A stretch of DNA of 64,000 bases from Sphingobacterium rhinopitheci (GCF_022627575.1 NZ_JADEYQ010000001.1:124001-188000); one strand, 5' to 3'. Positions 8,119 through 17,987 are shown, counted from the stretch's first letter. A program made the numbers and translations. The notes: generated by a model from the letters alone, not told the origin.

Positions 8119-9060
8119 ATGAATAAAATACTTATCACACTAATTACCGCATTCTTATACATATTATTTTCATCATGGGGATTCTATGCACATAAAAAGA
8201 TAAATGAAAGTGCTGTTTTTCTATTACCTACAGAATTAGCTATTTTCTACAAAAAAAATATCAAAGAAATAACGAACAAAGCTATCGATGCTGACAAAAG
8301 ATGCTATACAGACTCGCTAGAACCTCCACGTCATTATATCGATATCAATGAAATTGACGACAATATAGATTCTATTCCAGTCCATTGGCGCAAAGCAACA
8401 GAAAAATACACCGAGCGCAAACTAATAGCAGCAGGAATCATCCCATGGCAGATTTCACGAACGTATCAAAATCTAGTGCAGGCTTTTAAAATAAAAGACA
8501 GGAATAAGATTATTCGCTACAGCGCAGATTTAGGGCATTATATCGCTGATTCGCATGTCCCTTTACATACGACAAGCAATTATAATGGTCAACAAACCAA
8601 TCAAATAGGTATACATGCCTTTTGGGAAACAAGATTACCAGAAATGTTTGCCAAACATTATAATTTATTTATTGGTACTGCATCCTATGTAAACAAGCCT
8701 TTGGAGGCAGCATGGGAAATCGTTCGAAAGAGTAATACCATGGTAGATTCCGTATTAACACTCGAAAAGGAATTGTCACAAACATTCCGTCCATCGGATA
8801 TCAAAGCCTACATTGAACGTAATAATCAATTGATACTCATGTATTCAGATGCTTATGCTACAGCCTACCACGACGTTTTAAATGGGATGGTAGAAAGACG
8901 TTTTCGATCTTCTGTACATGCCGTTTCTTCATATTGGTATTCGGCATGGATTGATGCGGGGCAGCCAAAATTAAACAGCTTAGATTCAACAAATGGGCTA
9001 GAAAATGAAATAGAGGCTAAAGAAGGCATAAAATCATTGGGACGCCAGGAATGGCATTGA
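8119..9060 (+). CDS. Secreted zinc-dependent phospholipase C/S1-P1 nuclease-like protein
   Basis: I chose the ATG at 8119; a TTG two codons upstream is also open but less likely. The 313-residue product has a signal peptide (hydrophobic ILITLITAFLYILFSS) and then WGFYAHKKIN, where Trp and His open the zinc-binding site of the phospholipase C/S1-P1 fold. Further ligands fit YSADLGHYIADSHVPLHTTSNYNGQ (about 135-160) and IGIHAFWETRLPE (about 168-180), that is H, HxxxD and H...E. These proteins are helical trinuclear-zinc phosphoesterases. The substrate, phospholipid or nucleic acid, is not determined by sequence. A lone gene between a minus-strand operon and queE. Confidence 0.82.
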   Translation: MNKILITLITAFLYILFSSWGFYAHKKINESAVFLLPTELAIFYKKNIKEITNKAIDADKRCYTDSLEPPRHYIDINEIDDNIDSIPVHWRKATEKYTERKLIAAGIIPWQISRTYQNLVQAFKIKDRNKIIRYSADLGHYIADSHVPLHTTSNYNGQQTNQIGIHAFWETRLPEMFAKHYNLFIGTASYVNKPLEAAWEIVRKSNTMVDSVLTLEKELSQTFRPSDIKAYIERNNQLILMYSDAYATAYHDVLNGMVERRFRSSVHAVSSYWYSAWIDAGQPKLNSLDSTNGLENEIEAKEGIKSLGRQEWH

Positions 9061-9208
9061 TAATAAACATTTTGCTCCAATACTACATAGGCTTATACCA
9101 TTGTTATAAATAACCTTGAAAATAACAAAAGTATAATATTAGCGTAATAAAAACCATATATTATAATATTCATGTACAATAGATATCAAATTCTATTTTA
9201 AATTATCT

Positions 9209-9216
9209 TACCTTTG
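9209..9216 (+). promoter_or_regulatory. Candidate -7 promoter element of queE
   Basis: TACCTTTG fits the TAnnTTTG consensus exactly and lies 25 bases before the queE start. A clear -33 TTTG is missing. The element also runs into the short palindrome CTTTGCGCAAAG. Confidence 0.4.
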
Positions 9217-9241
9217 CGCAAAGATTAAAATATAATAACAA

Positions 9242-9865
9242 ATGTCACATCAAGTACCTGAAGACGGCACACTTTTACCTCTTATGGAGGAATTTTATAC
9301 TATTCAAGGTGAAGGATTTCATACAGGTAAAGCTGCGTATTTTATCCGTCTAGGTGGTTGTGACATCGGTTGTCATTGGTGCGATGTAAAAGAAAGCTGG
9401 GATGCTACTTTACACCCATTAACTACTGCAGAAACAATTGTAGAGAATGCTAAAAAACATCCGGCCAAAACAGTAGTTATCACTGGAGGAGAGCCTTTAA
9501 TCTACAATCTAGACTATTTGACAAGACGCCTACAAGAAGAAGGTATAAAAACATTTATCGAAACATCTGGTGCATACCCGTTAAGTGGCTCTTGGGATTG
9601 GATTTGTTTATCTCCAAAAAAATTCAAAGGACCAAGAAAAGATGTATTAGAAAATGCAGGCGAATTGAAAGTAATCATTTTCAACAAAAGTGATTTTCAA
9701 TGGGCCGAAGAACATGCTAAAATGGTAGGGCCAAATTGTAGATTATACCTACAACCCGAATGGTCAAAAGCAGCAGAAATAACCCCATTAATCATTGACT
9801 ACGTCAAAGATAACCCACATTGGGATATTTCGCTACAGACGCACAAATATTTAAATATTCCTTAA
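9242..9865 (+). CDS. queE: 7-carboxy-7-deazaguanine synthase (radical SAM)
   Basis: The 207-residue enzyme converts 6-carboxy-tetrahydropterin into 7-carboxy-7-deazaguanine, the ring-contraction step of queuosine precursor synthesis. It shows MEEFYTIQGEGFHTGKAAYFIRLGGC, the substrate loop of QueE, followed by the radical SAM cluster motif C40-x3-C44-x2-C47. ITGGEPLIY is the SAM-binding GGE motif, and the C-terminal LQPEWSK matches the family. Length is normal. Other que genes are not next to it; it is followed 51 bases later by the PorE-like gene in the same direction. Confidence 0.93.
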   Translation: MSHQVPEDGTLLPLMEEFYTIQGEGFHTGKAAYFIRLGGCDIGCHWCDVKESWDATLHPLTTAETIVENAKKHPAKTVVITGGEPLIYNLDYLTRRLQEEGIKTFIETSGAYPLSGSWDWICLSPKKFKGPRKDVLENAGELKVIIFNKSDFQWAEEHAKMVGPNCRLYLQPEWSKAAEITPLIIDYVKDNPHWDISLQTHKYLNIP

Positions 9866-9916
9866 TTCTTAAATACGACAATAGTTTCTTATTTTTAAGT
9901 AAATAAACTTAATTAT

Positions 9917-11812
9917 ATGAGTCTTTATTGTAGCTTACGTTTTGGTATACTATTTATGCTTGTGCCGATACATTTTTTATTAGCACAGCCTACTCCTGCC
10001 AATAAAAAAGCTTTAAATGCATACAAAAAAGCGGAATTATCTCTCAATAACCGTAATATTAAGGAAGCAATAAATCAACTTCATATAGCTATTGAAAGTG
10101 ACCCTAGCTTTGCGAAAGCCATTCAACAACTGGCCGACTTATATAGAGTAGACAAAAATTTTAAGCAAGCTATCCCCCTTTACGAAAAAGTAATACAGAT
10201 AAACCCCAACCTTACATCGCTCTCCTATTTTGGTTTGGGAGAATCGCTCTTGGCAGAAGGCAGATATAAAGAAGCATTACCTTATTTAACGGAATATGCT
10301 AGAGGTAAATTAACAGAAAAAGGAGCTTTACTTACAAGTAAGTATATTGAGGATTGCAAATATGCTTTAAAGAATGAGATTAATCCATTAATAATCATTG
10401 AAAAGCTCCCTTCTACTATAAACACTAAAGACAATGAATATTTCCCTAAATTTGCAGCGGATAGTAGACGTATCATATTCACACGAAAAACTAACGATCA
10501 AGAAAATTTTCACGAAAGCATCTTCAGAGATGATAAATGGTCAGCGGCGCAAAAGCTAACGGAAAATATTAATACTACAGACTTTAATGAAGGCGCACAT
10601 TCCATCTCTCCAGATGGCAAATACCTATATTTCACCGGTTGCAACCGCCCCGATGGACTAGGCAGCTGCGATATATATGTCTCACAACTAACAAATGGTG
10701 ACTGGGGCATACCACGAAACTTAGGTGCTCCTATAAATTCCAATAATTGGGAATCTCAACCTTCCATATCTGCAGATGGTCGTTTTCTATATTTCACCAG
10801 TAATAGACCTGGCGGATTCGGAGGATATGATATTTGGAAAAGTGAATTGCTTGAAAATGGCATTTGGAGCACAGCAATCAATCTAGGGGATAAAATAAAT
10901 ACTGCATTTGATGAAGGATCCCCATTTATTCATGCAGACAACAAAACACTGTACTTCGCATCCAATGGCTGGCCCGGATATGGTCAGCAAGACCTATTTA
11001 TGAGCAAAATAGATAGCATGAATAATTGGAGTACACCCATCAATCTAGGGAGTCCTATTAATAATCACTATCATCAAAACTCAATACAGATTACGATGGA
11101 TGGTGATAGTGGCTATATTTCCTCTCAAGATTCCAGTAGGCAATTAGATATATACAAATTTGCTATACCTAAATCCATAAAACCTAATCCTATAGCTTAT
11201 ATCATCGGTAATATCTATGACAAAGACACTAAGAATAATATTTCCGCAACTATCGCTATCACCAATACAGCGTCCAAAGAGATCGTGTACAAGGAAAAAT
11301 CTAACTATATAGATGGTAGTTTTTTGGCAACATTGCCAATTGGCTATAACTATGCTCTACATATTCAAAAAGAAGGTTACTTGTTTTACTCGGAGCAATA
11401 CGATCTTTCACCAAGCCAAATAAAGGATAAAGAGTTTATAAGGGAAATATTTTTAGATCCCATCAAATCAGGAAGCTATATTAAATTGAACAATTTATAT
11501 TTTGATACCAACAAATACAATCTTTTACCAGAATCATTCACCGAACTACATGTACTTATTGATTTCTTGAACCTCCATCCAAACTTAAATATTGAAATTG
11601 CGGGGCATACTGATAATACTGGAGCTGTTAATCATAATATCCTACTATCAGAAAACAGATCCAAAGCAGTATTTACATATTTGGTGGAACATAAAATATC
11701 GCCAAAAAGAATAACCACCATTGGCTATGGGGACAAGCAACCAATAGCTGATAATAATGATGGCGCAGGAAGAAAATTAAACCGAAGAACAGAAATTAAA
11801 ATCATCAAATAA
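9917..11812 (+). CDS. TPR-PD40-OmpA envelope protein with PorE-like architecture
   Basis: The 631-residue protein has a signal peptide ending at LLAQ (about residue 24), then two to three TPR units (about 27-140). A beta-propeller of at least four PD40/WD40-like blades follows (DNEYFPKFAADSRRIIF, SISPDGKYLYFTG, SISADGRFLYFTSNRPGG and the next, about 175-410). Next come a carboxypeptidase-regulatory-like beta-sandwich (about 425-500) and a C-terminal OmpA domain (about 515-631) with IEIAGHTDNTG and LSENRSKAV that bind peptidoglycan. This order equals that of PorE, a periplasmic part of the type IX secretion system, but here no lipobox is present. Similar proteins occur in several copies in Bacteroidota, so T9SS membership is inference. 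Confidence 0.85.
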   Translation: MSLYCSLRFGILFMLVPIHFLLAQPTPANKKALNAYKKAELSLNNRNIKEAINQLHIAIESDPSFAKAIQQLADLYRVDKNFKQAIPLYEKVIQINPNLTSLSYFGLGESLLAEGRYKEALPYLTEYARGKLTEKGALLTSKYIEDCKYALKNEINPLIIIEKLPSTINTKDNEYFPKFAADSRRIIFTRKTNDQENFHESIFRDDKWSAAQKLTENINTTDFNEGAHSISPDGKYLYFTGCNRPDGLGSCDIYVSQLTNGDWGIPRNLGAPINSNNWESQPSISADGRFLYFTSNRPGGFGGYDIWKSELLENGIWSTAINLGDKINTAFDEGSPFIHADNKTLYFASNGWPGYGQQDLFMSKIDSMNNWSTPINLGSPINNHYHQNSIQITMDGDSGYISSQDSSRQLDIYKFAIPKSIKPNPIAYIIGNIYDKDTKNNISATIAITNTASKEIVYKEKSNYIDGSFLATLPIGYNYALHIQKEGYLFYSEQYDLSPSQIKDKEFIREIFLDPIKSGSYIKLNNLYFDTNKYNLLPESFTELHVLIDFLNLHPNLNIEIAGHTDNTGAVNHNILLSENRSKAVFTYLVEHKISPKRITTIGYGDKQPIADNNDGAGRKLNRRTEIKIIK

Positions 11813-11841
11813 CGAGAACCACCTATTTCATATTAAAACCA

Positions 11842-11870
11842 TAAGCTCCTCATAGCTTGAGGAGCGCTTA
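11842..11870. terminator. Stem-loop between convergent genes
   Basis: GCTCCTCA at 11845-11852 pairs with TGAGGAGC at 11858-11865 over a 5-nt loop; TAAGC further out can pair with GCTTA across a 2-nt bulge. It lies between the ends of the OmpA-type gene and the oxidoreductase gene and has no long T-run, so efficiency is uncertain. Confidence 0.5.
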
Positions 11871-11884
11871 ATATGGAAAGTAGG

Positions 11885-12961
11885 TTAAAGGTTAATTGTA
11901 TGCCCTGTTTTTACAGATTCATCACAGGCCAGCGCTATTACTAAGCTATTCACCGCATCTTGCATAGACTTAGTCAAATCAAGGTCATGGCGGATAGCAT
12001 CTAAGAAAAATAGTTGCTCTCGGTTACATAATTCCTGATGATCAGGCTCATCTGTTAAATTTATCCATTCATCATTTTTGACAAATTTATTGTCATGATC
12101 AATCGCTGCATGGTGAACACGTATGGATTCTGTCTTGGTATGCGATTCAACAGAATCCGAATTACCATCTTTTGAGGCTTCATCAGCTACTATGGATACG
12201 GAGCCATTAGGACCGATAACGTCTTTCACAAAAAAAGCCGTTTGGCTCATCATAGGCCCCCATCCTGCTTCATACCAACCGACACTACCGTCATCAAAAC
12301 GAAGCTGCAATTGCCCATAATTATAATTATCATCAGGAATATCAGCTGTCAGCCGAGCACCGATAGCCGAGACGCTGACAGGCTTGGCATCCGTCATCTG
12401 GCACATGACATCAATATAATGTACACCACAATCAACAATAGGGCTTAAGCTCTTCATCAGGTTGCGATGTACGTTCCACATGTAACCCTGACTCTGTTGG
12501 TTCAAATTCATTCTAAAAATCAAAGGACTACCCAATTTGCGTCCTTCTTCTATAAATCGAATCCAAGAGGGATGATGCCTCAATATATAACCGACGACTA
12601 GTTTTTTATTAGCTTGATTCGCTGCTTCGACTACTCTCTTAGCTCCTATAACAGTATCTGCTAATGGTTTTTCGATAAAAACATGAGCTCCACACTGAAA
12701 AGCTTTCACCGCATATTCTTCGTGTGTATCTGGATAGGTCGATATACATACCGCATCGGGAGAAGTAATACGTAAGGCTTCGTCATAATCATTAAACAAA
12801 GGATAATCTGCGTTCAATACTTCATTCAATTTTATTTTACTATCTCCTCTAGCCACTAATCCTACGATTTCAAAATCATCAAAATCATGGTATGCCTTAG
12901 CATGTGATGCGCCCATATTACCACATCCTACTACCAGAATGCGTATTGCTCTATTGCTCAT
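11885..12961 (-). CDS. Gfo/Idh/MocA family oxidoreductase, cytoplasmic
   Basis: The 358-residue protein carries the N-terminal Rossmann motif ILVVGCGNMGASHAKAY (about 9-25) and the family EKPLADT motif (about 96-102) with the catalytic-type lysine. A C-terminal alpha/beta substrate domain contains DCGVHYIDVM (about 177-186), where the His is part of the active site. These enzymes oxidise or reduce sugars and their derivatives with NAD(P). There is no signal peptide. The gene starts within the stop codon of the exported oxidoreductase gene upstream (TAATG overlap), so both are translated together and may act on the same sugar in two compartments. Confidence 0.9.
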   Translation of the reverse strand: MSNRAIRILVVGCGNMGASHAKAYHDFDDFEIVGLVARGDSKIKLNEVLNADYPLFNDYDEALRITSPDAVCISTYPDTHEEYAVKAFQCGAHVFIEKPLADTVIGAKRVVEAANQANKKLVVGYILRHHPSWIRFIEEGRKLGSPLIFRMNLNQQSQGYMWNVHRNLMKSLSPIVDCGVHYIDVMCQMTDAKPVSVSAIGARLTADIPDDNYNYGQLQLRFDDGSVGWYEAGWGPMMSQTAFFVKDVIGPNGSVSIVADEASKDGNSDSVESHTKTESIRVHHAAIDHDNKFVKNDEWINLTDEPDHQELCNREQLFFLDAIRHDLDLTKSMQDAVNSLVIALACDESVKTGHTINL

Positions 12962-14241
12962 TATACAAATTTCTTTAATCCTGGTCTAGCAATTTCAGCT
13001 TCGTCCAATTTCATATCTTTAGAATACTGATCTGAATGAGGGCCCAACGTTTCCGTTGAGTTCATAATTTCTTCATAGGTAATCTTCTTTCCCGTATATG
13101 CAGCCGTTCTACCCCATATCGCTAATAAAGTGGAATTAACCATGTGATCACCGTCATTAAGGACTTCATTATTATGTATTGCCTTCATCAACTCATCATG
13201 TTGTGTCTGATACATATTATTGATCGTGCCGGAATATACATAAGGAGAATCGCCTTTAATAGCATAATTACTCATAATATTCACATCCAACACCCCTTTG
13301 GTTCCAATCACTTCAACAGTATTTCTGGAGTCAGCACCATTCTGCTGACGTGCAAAATGCATCCCTTTGATACCATCACCGTAATCATATTCTACGGCAA
13401 AATGATCGAATATATTACCTTTAATATTCCAGGGTCTACTCTGACGTCCACCCGTAGCAAATACAGCCTTGGGAAGTTTATTATTCATCAACCAATTCAT
13501 ATAATCGACACTATGTATAGACTGCTCGACAATTAAATCTCCTGAATAACGTTGATAATTGAACCAATTTCTCAATTCATAATCCAAATCACTCCAATCA
13601 GGCTTTCTATCATGTGTGGTCAATTCACCACCACAACGAAAGGTCATTACCGATTTTATATCTCCTATCGCTCCAGCCTGTACTCTCTTCATTATCTCTC
13701 TATTAGGAAAAGAATAACGGAAACAAAAACCAGACACCAATTTCAAGTTACGCTCTTTAGCAAGCTTTACGCTTTCCATTACACGCTTTAAGCTAGGAAT
13801 ATCTACAGCAACAGGTTTTTCACAAAAAATATGTTTATTTTTTTGAACAGCATATTCTAAATGATCTGGTCTAAAATTTGGTGGACTACAAAGCAAAACA
13901 ACATCAACACCTGAATCAATTAACTTTTTATAGGCATCAAAACCTACAAATTGTCTTTCAACAGGAATATCAATACGCGCACGATCTTTATTATTCAACA
14001 CCTTCAACGTTTGATCTAGTTGATCCTGATACACATCTGCTAAAGCTGTAACGACCACAGCAGGATCAGCTGTAAGCGCTTGTACGACAGCACCTGTACC
14101 TCTCCCCCCACAACCTACCAATCCTACTTTAATTGTAGATTTACTATCGATGGTATTTGCTATAGAAATAAATGGCATCGTGCTCAAAGCTAAGCCGCCA
14201 GTTTTCACAAATTGCCTTCTAGATATATTCATATTGTTCAA
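12961..14241 (-). CDS. Gfo/Idh/MocA family oxidoreductase with Tat signal
   Basis: The 426-residue protein opens with NISRRQFVKTGGLALSTMPF, a twin-arginine signal (SRRQFVK), so it is exported folded with its cofactor. The Rossmann fold follows at about 36-60 (KVGLVGCGGRGTGAV), then CEKPVAVD (about 138-145) and a substrate domain with EQSIHSVDYMNWLM (about 232-245). Members of this exported group are common in Bacteroidota with carbohydrate genes, and some act as glycosidases with bound NAD. The substrate is unknown. It is the first gene of a two-gene minus-strand operon and faces the DUF819 gene across about 110 bases. Confidence 0.9.
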   Translation of the reverse strand: MNNMNISRRQFVKTGGLALSTMPFISIANTIDSKSTIKVGLVGCGGRGTGAVVQALTADPAVVVTALADVYQDQLDQTLKVLNNKDRARIDIPVERQFVGFDAYKKLIDSGVDVVLLCSPPNFRPDHLEYAVQKNKHIFCEKPVAVDIPSLKRVMESVKLAKERNLKLVSGFCFRYSFPNREIMKRVQAGAIGDIKSVMTFRCGGELTTHDRKPDWSDLDYELRNWFNYQRYSGDLIVEQSIHSVDYMNWLMNNKLPKAVFATGGRQSRPWNIKGNIFDHFAVEYDYGDGIKGMHFARQQNGADSRNTVEVIGTKGVLDVNIMSNYAIKGDSPYVYSGTINNMYQTQHDELMKAIHNNEVLNDGDHMVNSTLLAIWGRTAAYTGKKITYEEIMNSTETLGPHSDQYSKDMKLDEAEIARPGLKKFV

Positions 14242-14350
14242 TTGTTATCATAATTAGATGAATCTAAAAACCAAATTAATTAAAAATAATGTTACATTAG
14301 AAATCTTATCAATATTATTACATATTTGCATAAAATATTAAATTTAAACT

Positions 14351-15619
14351 ATGTCAACCTTAGCACTAGCACCTGAACCATTAATTACAAATACTACCGT
14401 GATCGTCGGGATATTAATGAGTATTTTAGGTTTAGTTTTTTACACTTCCAATTTATCAAATAAATACATTAAGGGATTTTATAACATAATGCCTCCCTTA
14501 TTAATGTGCTATTTTATTCCAGGGATTCTTAACTCATGTGGCGTATTTGATGGCGAAAACTCCCCATTAACTACAGTTGGAAGTCGTTACTTCCTCCCTG
14601 CTTGTTTAATTTTATTTATATTAAATCTCGACCTAAAGGAGATGTGGGCATTACGCAAACGCGCAGGCTTAATGTTCATTACTGGCACAATAGGGATTAT
14701 TTTAGGAGGTCCAATCGCCGTTTACCTAACCTCATTAATTGCTCCACAAGTAGTAGGCGGAATAGGCCCAGACGCGGTATGGAGAGGATTGGGTACATTA
14801 GCAGGATCTTGGATCGGCGGCAGTGCTAATCAAGTTGCACTTAAAGAAATACTTCAGCCTTCACCAAAGTTATTTTCTTCTGTGATTGCTGTCGATGCAT
14901 TTGTGGCTTACTTATGGATGGCCTTTTTATTATACGGCGCTAGTAAATCAGCGCAATTTGACAAATTTTTCAAAGCTGACGCTAGAGATGTAGAGGAATT
15001 AATGGTAAAGATGGAAGCTCAAGACAAAGAGAATGCACGATCACCAGAAACAAAAGACATTATAATAATGCTTGCAATAGCTTTCGCAGGAACAGGATTA
15101 GCCACCTTTTGCGCAGAGCCAATAGCCCAGTATATCACAGCTAATTACCCGCATTTAGAAACATTCTCCTTGACAAACACATTCTTTTGGATTATCCTTT
15201 TTGCGACTATAGTAGGTGTTATTTTATCCTTTACACCGGCGCGTAAATTGGAGCATGCAGGCGCTTCGAAATTTGGCTCTGTACTACTCTATATGCTAAT
15301 CGTGACAATAGGAATGCAGATGGATATCCTTGCAATATTAGAGAATCCAGGATTATTTGTAGTAGGTATAATATGGATATCATTTCATGCTCTTTTATTA
15401 TTGATCGTAGGTAAAATATTCAAAATACCATTCTTCTATTTTGCTGTAGGATCTATGTCGAATATTGGAGGGGTCGCTTCTGCCTCTGTAACCTCCGCTG
15501 CATTTCACCCATCTTTAATTTCCGTAGGTGTTATATTGTCCGTATTCAGCTATGCTATAGGCACATATGCAGGTTGGCTAACTGCGAAGCTCATGGAATT
15601 AGCATCTCCCGTACTTTAA
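14351..15619 (+). CDS. DUF819 family integral membrane protein
   Basis: The 422-residue protein is strongly hydrophobic with about 10-12 predicted membrane helices in two halves, split by a charged cytoplasmic loop around residues 200-230 (KADARDVEELMVKMEAQDKE region). Signature parts of DUF819 (YjcL-like) proteins are visible: the Gly-rich GTLAGSWIGGSANQVALKE (about 156-174) and, in the second half, GSMSNIGGVASASVTSAAFHP. The repeated Gly/Ser/Asn loops suggest a transporter fold, but no substrate is established for the family. It stands alone, transcribed away from the oxidoreductase pair. Confidence 0.85.
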   Translation: MSTLALAPEPLITNTTVIVGILMSILGLVFYTSNLSNKYIKGFYNIMPPLLMCYFIPGILNSCGVFDGENSPLTTVGSRYFLPACLILFILNLDLKEMWALRKRAGLMFITGTIGIILGGPIAVYLTSLIAPQVVGGIGPDAVWRGLGTLAGSWIGGSANQVALKEILQPSPKLFSSVIAVDAFVAYLWMAFLLYGASKSAQFDKFFKADARDVEELMVKMEAQDKENARSPETKDIIIMLAIAFAGTGLATFCAEPIAQYITANYPHLETFSLTNTFFWIILFATIVGVILSFTPARKLEHAGASKFGSVLLYMLIVTIGMQMDILAILENPGLFVVGIIWISFHALLLLIVGKIFKIPFFYFAVGSMSNIGGVASASVTSAAFHPSLISVGVILSVFSYAIGTYAGWLTAKLMELASPVL

Positions 15620-15873
15620 TACCTTTAATCAAACATTTGAAAAATACAAAACTCAACAGGACAACTATTGATAATATAGCAACTCATAATAAATAAACGG
15701 ACAATATTATATATATTAATAAAAATCAGGTATTTGCATAAATTTGTTTTTAGCGATCAAAATATACTTTAAACAAATGAATATAACACACCTAAAACTA
15801 AGCGGATAGGTATAAAATACGTTTACTAACAGTACTTATTAAATAGCATGGTTATTAATAAAAAATAGTTCAT

Positions 15874-16317
15874 ATGAATAAGGGTAATTTCTTCAAAGGG
15901 CAAGTATTATGGTCTCAAATAGATGCTAACAGACATTTGAGACATTCGGCGTATGCAGATTATGCCACCCAAGCAAGAAGCAATATGCTCAATGAAATAG
16001 GCTTATCATTAGATCTGTTTGCGTTAAAAAAAATTGGTCCTATTTTATTTAAAGAGGAATTACTCTATTATAAAGAAGTAAAATTAGATGAATACATCCA
16101 TGTTAGTGTTCATCTTTCTAAATTAGATAAATCAAATGGTCGTTTTTCATTTCGACATTTAATATATAAAGAAAACGGGACTGTGGCTGCTGAAATCAAT
16201 GTAGATGGCGCATGGCTAGACTTAACAACACGAAAGTTGACCGCTATACCTTCTGAATGGTATAGTATATTTAATAAAATACCGCAAACCGAAGATTATA
16301 CAGAAATTCATTCTTAA
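15874..16317 (+). CDS. Acyl-CoA thioesterase-like hotdog protein (4HBT)
   Basis: The 147-residue protein is a single hotdog domain. The segment VLWSQIDANRHLRHSAYADYATQARS (about 12-37) has the layout of the 4HBT/YbgC active site (WsdxDxxgHvnn type), although the usual Gly-His is Arg-His here. RFSFRHLIYKENGTVAAEINVDGAWLD gives the later strands. It should hydrolyse acyl-CoA or acyl-ACP thioesters in the cytoplasm, specificity unknown. The M1 peptidase gene begins two bases after its stop, so they are one operon, though no functional link is evident. Confidence 0.78.
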   Translation: MNKGNFFKGQVLWSQIDANRHLRHSAYADYATQARSNMLNEIGLSLDLFALKKIGPILFKEELLYYKEVKLDEYIHVSVHLSKLDKSNGRFSFRHLIYKENGTVAAEINVDGAWLDLTTRKLTAIPSEWYSIFNKIPQTEDYTEIHS

Positions 16318-16319
16318 TC

Positions 16320-17987
16320 ATGTTTAATAAAATCTTTCCATACCTCCTTATTGGTATCATTTCTTTCTTTAATGCAGATGCATATTCGCAATTGATGCAA
16401 GCAAAAAACATGTATACTAAAGCGGATTCCTTACGTGGACAGTTAACTCCTTTACGAACATGTTATGATGTCAAATATTACCACCTCGATATAAAAGTAG
16501 ATATTGACAATAAATTTATCTCTGGGTCAAATCTTTTTAAATTTCAATCCGTTGAAGATTTTGACAAATTACAATTTGACTTATTCGACAATCTTTCCGT
16601 AGAACGAATTGAATATAAAGGTGCTCCCCTCCAATTCACACGTGAATACAATGCTGTATATGTAGAGTTTCCTAACGTAATACCTAAAGGTGAAGTCGAC
16701 TCCTTCAAAGTATTCTATGCAGGACATCCTATTCAAGCCACAAAAGCACCTTGGGATGGCGGTTTTGATTGGAAAAAAGACAGCAATGGTAAGCCATTTG
16801 TTGCTACAGCATGCCAAGGGTTAGGCGCTAGCGTATGGTGGCCCAATAAGGATCATCAATCTGATGAAGCAGATAGCATGCTTATTTCGGTAGCTGTCCC
16901 TAAAGATTTGATCAATGTATCTAATGGAAGATTAGTAAAAACAGAGAAATTAAAAGACGGCTATAAAAAATATCATTGGCAAGTACAAAATCCAATAAAC
17001 AATTACAATGTAGCTTTAAATATAGGCGACTACATCACATGGGATGAAGTCTACGAAGGGGAAAAAGGAAATTTAGATATCTCTTATTATATTTTGAAAG
17101 AAAATAATGATAATAGAAAGAAAGAGCACCTTAGTAAAAATGTCAAGGAAACACTAGAAGCCTTAGAGCATTGGTTTGGTCCTTATCCTTTTTATGAAGA
17201 TAGTTATAAAATCGTAGAAACTGCACATCTGGGGATGGAACATCAATCAGCAATAGCCTATGGTAATAAATTTGACAACGGCTATCTAGGTGGTGACGGC
17301 TCCGGTACAGGATGGGGCAAAAAATGGGATTTCATTGTTGTACACGAGTCTGGTCATGAATGGTTTGGGAATAATATAACAGCCAAAGATATAGCAGATA
17401 TGTGGATACATGAATCATTTACCAACTATTCTGAGGCCTTATTTATTGATTACTATTATGGTAAAGAAGCTAGCCAAGCATATGTACATGGCAATAGAAG
17501 ATCTATTCGCAATGACTCCCCATTACAAGGACCTTTTGGTGTCAATAAAGAAGGATCTGGAGACATGTACAACAAAGGAGGTGTGATACACAATATGCTA
17601 CGCACCATTCTTAACGATGATGAAAAGTGGCGCTCGATATTAAGAGGATTAAATAATAAATTCTACCATCAACAAGTTTCTTATGACGATATAGTAGAAT
17701 ATATCAATGAAAAGTCAGAAATGGACTTGAAAAAAGTATTCGAACAATATATAAAGCACAAAAGCATTCCCGTTTTAGAAATTAAATTTGAAAATAATGA
17801 AGCATTTGCACGATGGATAAGTGAAGTAAATGACTTTCAAATGCCAATTCATATTGGTATTGGACATATGGATAAAAAGTTATTTCAGGTAACCACCTCT
17901 TTCAAACCCATTGATTTACAAGGGTTGACAAAAGAAAATATAAATGTTGACACTTTTAATTACTATATTGGAGTCTTATTACAATAA
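16320..17987 (+). CDS. Exported M1 family zinc aminopeptidase
   Basis: The 555-residue protein has a signal peptide ending near DAYSQ (residue 24). It then has the beta-sandwich domain of M1 peptidases, the exopeptidase loop in the form LGMEHQSAIAYG (GAMEN equivalent) and the zinc site HESGHEW. The ligands are H342, H346 and E365 with catalytic E343, exactly 18 residues apart as in the family. The sequence ends after a short helical part at about residue 480 plus a small beta module, so it lacks the long C-terminal domain of PepN. It should trim N-terminal residues from peptides in the periplasm. It follows the thioesterase gene by two bases. Confidence 0.92.
   Translation: MFNKIFPYLLIGIISFFNADAYSQLMQAKNMYTKADSLRGQLTPLRTCYDVKYYHLDIKVDIDNKFISGSNLFKFQSVEDFDKLQFDLFDNLSVERIEYKGAPLQFTREYNAVYVEFPNVIPKGEVDSFKVFYAGHPIQATKAPWDGGFDWKKDSNGKPFVATACQGLGASVWWPNKDHQSDEADSMLISVAVPKDLINVSNGRLVKTEKLKDGYKKYHWQVQNPINNYNVALNIGDYITWDEVYEGEKGNLDISYYILKENNDNRKKEHLSKNVKETLEALEHWFGPYPFYEDSYKIVETAHLGMEHQSAIAYGNKFDNGYLGGDGSGTGWGKKWDFIVVHESGHEWFGNNITAKDIADMWIHESFTNYSEALFIDYYYGKEASQAYVHGNRRSIRNDSPLQGPFGVNKEGSGDMYNKGGVIHNMLRTILNDDEKWRSILRGLNNKFYHQQVSYDDIVEYINEKSEMDLKKVFEQYIKHKSIPVLEIKFENNEAFARWISEVNDFQMPIHIGIGHMDKKLFQVTTSFKPIDLQGLTKENINVDTFNYYIGVLLQ

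Noticed and set aside
9180..9241. Possible preQ1 riboswitch before queE
   Set aside because: The leader has a promoter-like TACCTTTG and the short palindrome CTTTGCGCAAAG, but no preQ1 class I or II pattern of stem, A-rich tail and pairing could be found in the 25 bases left.
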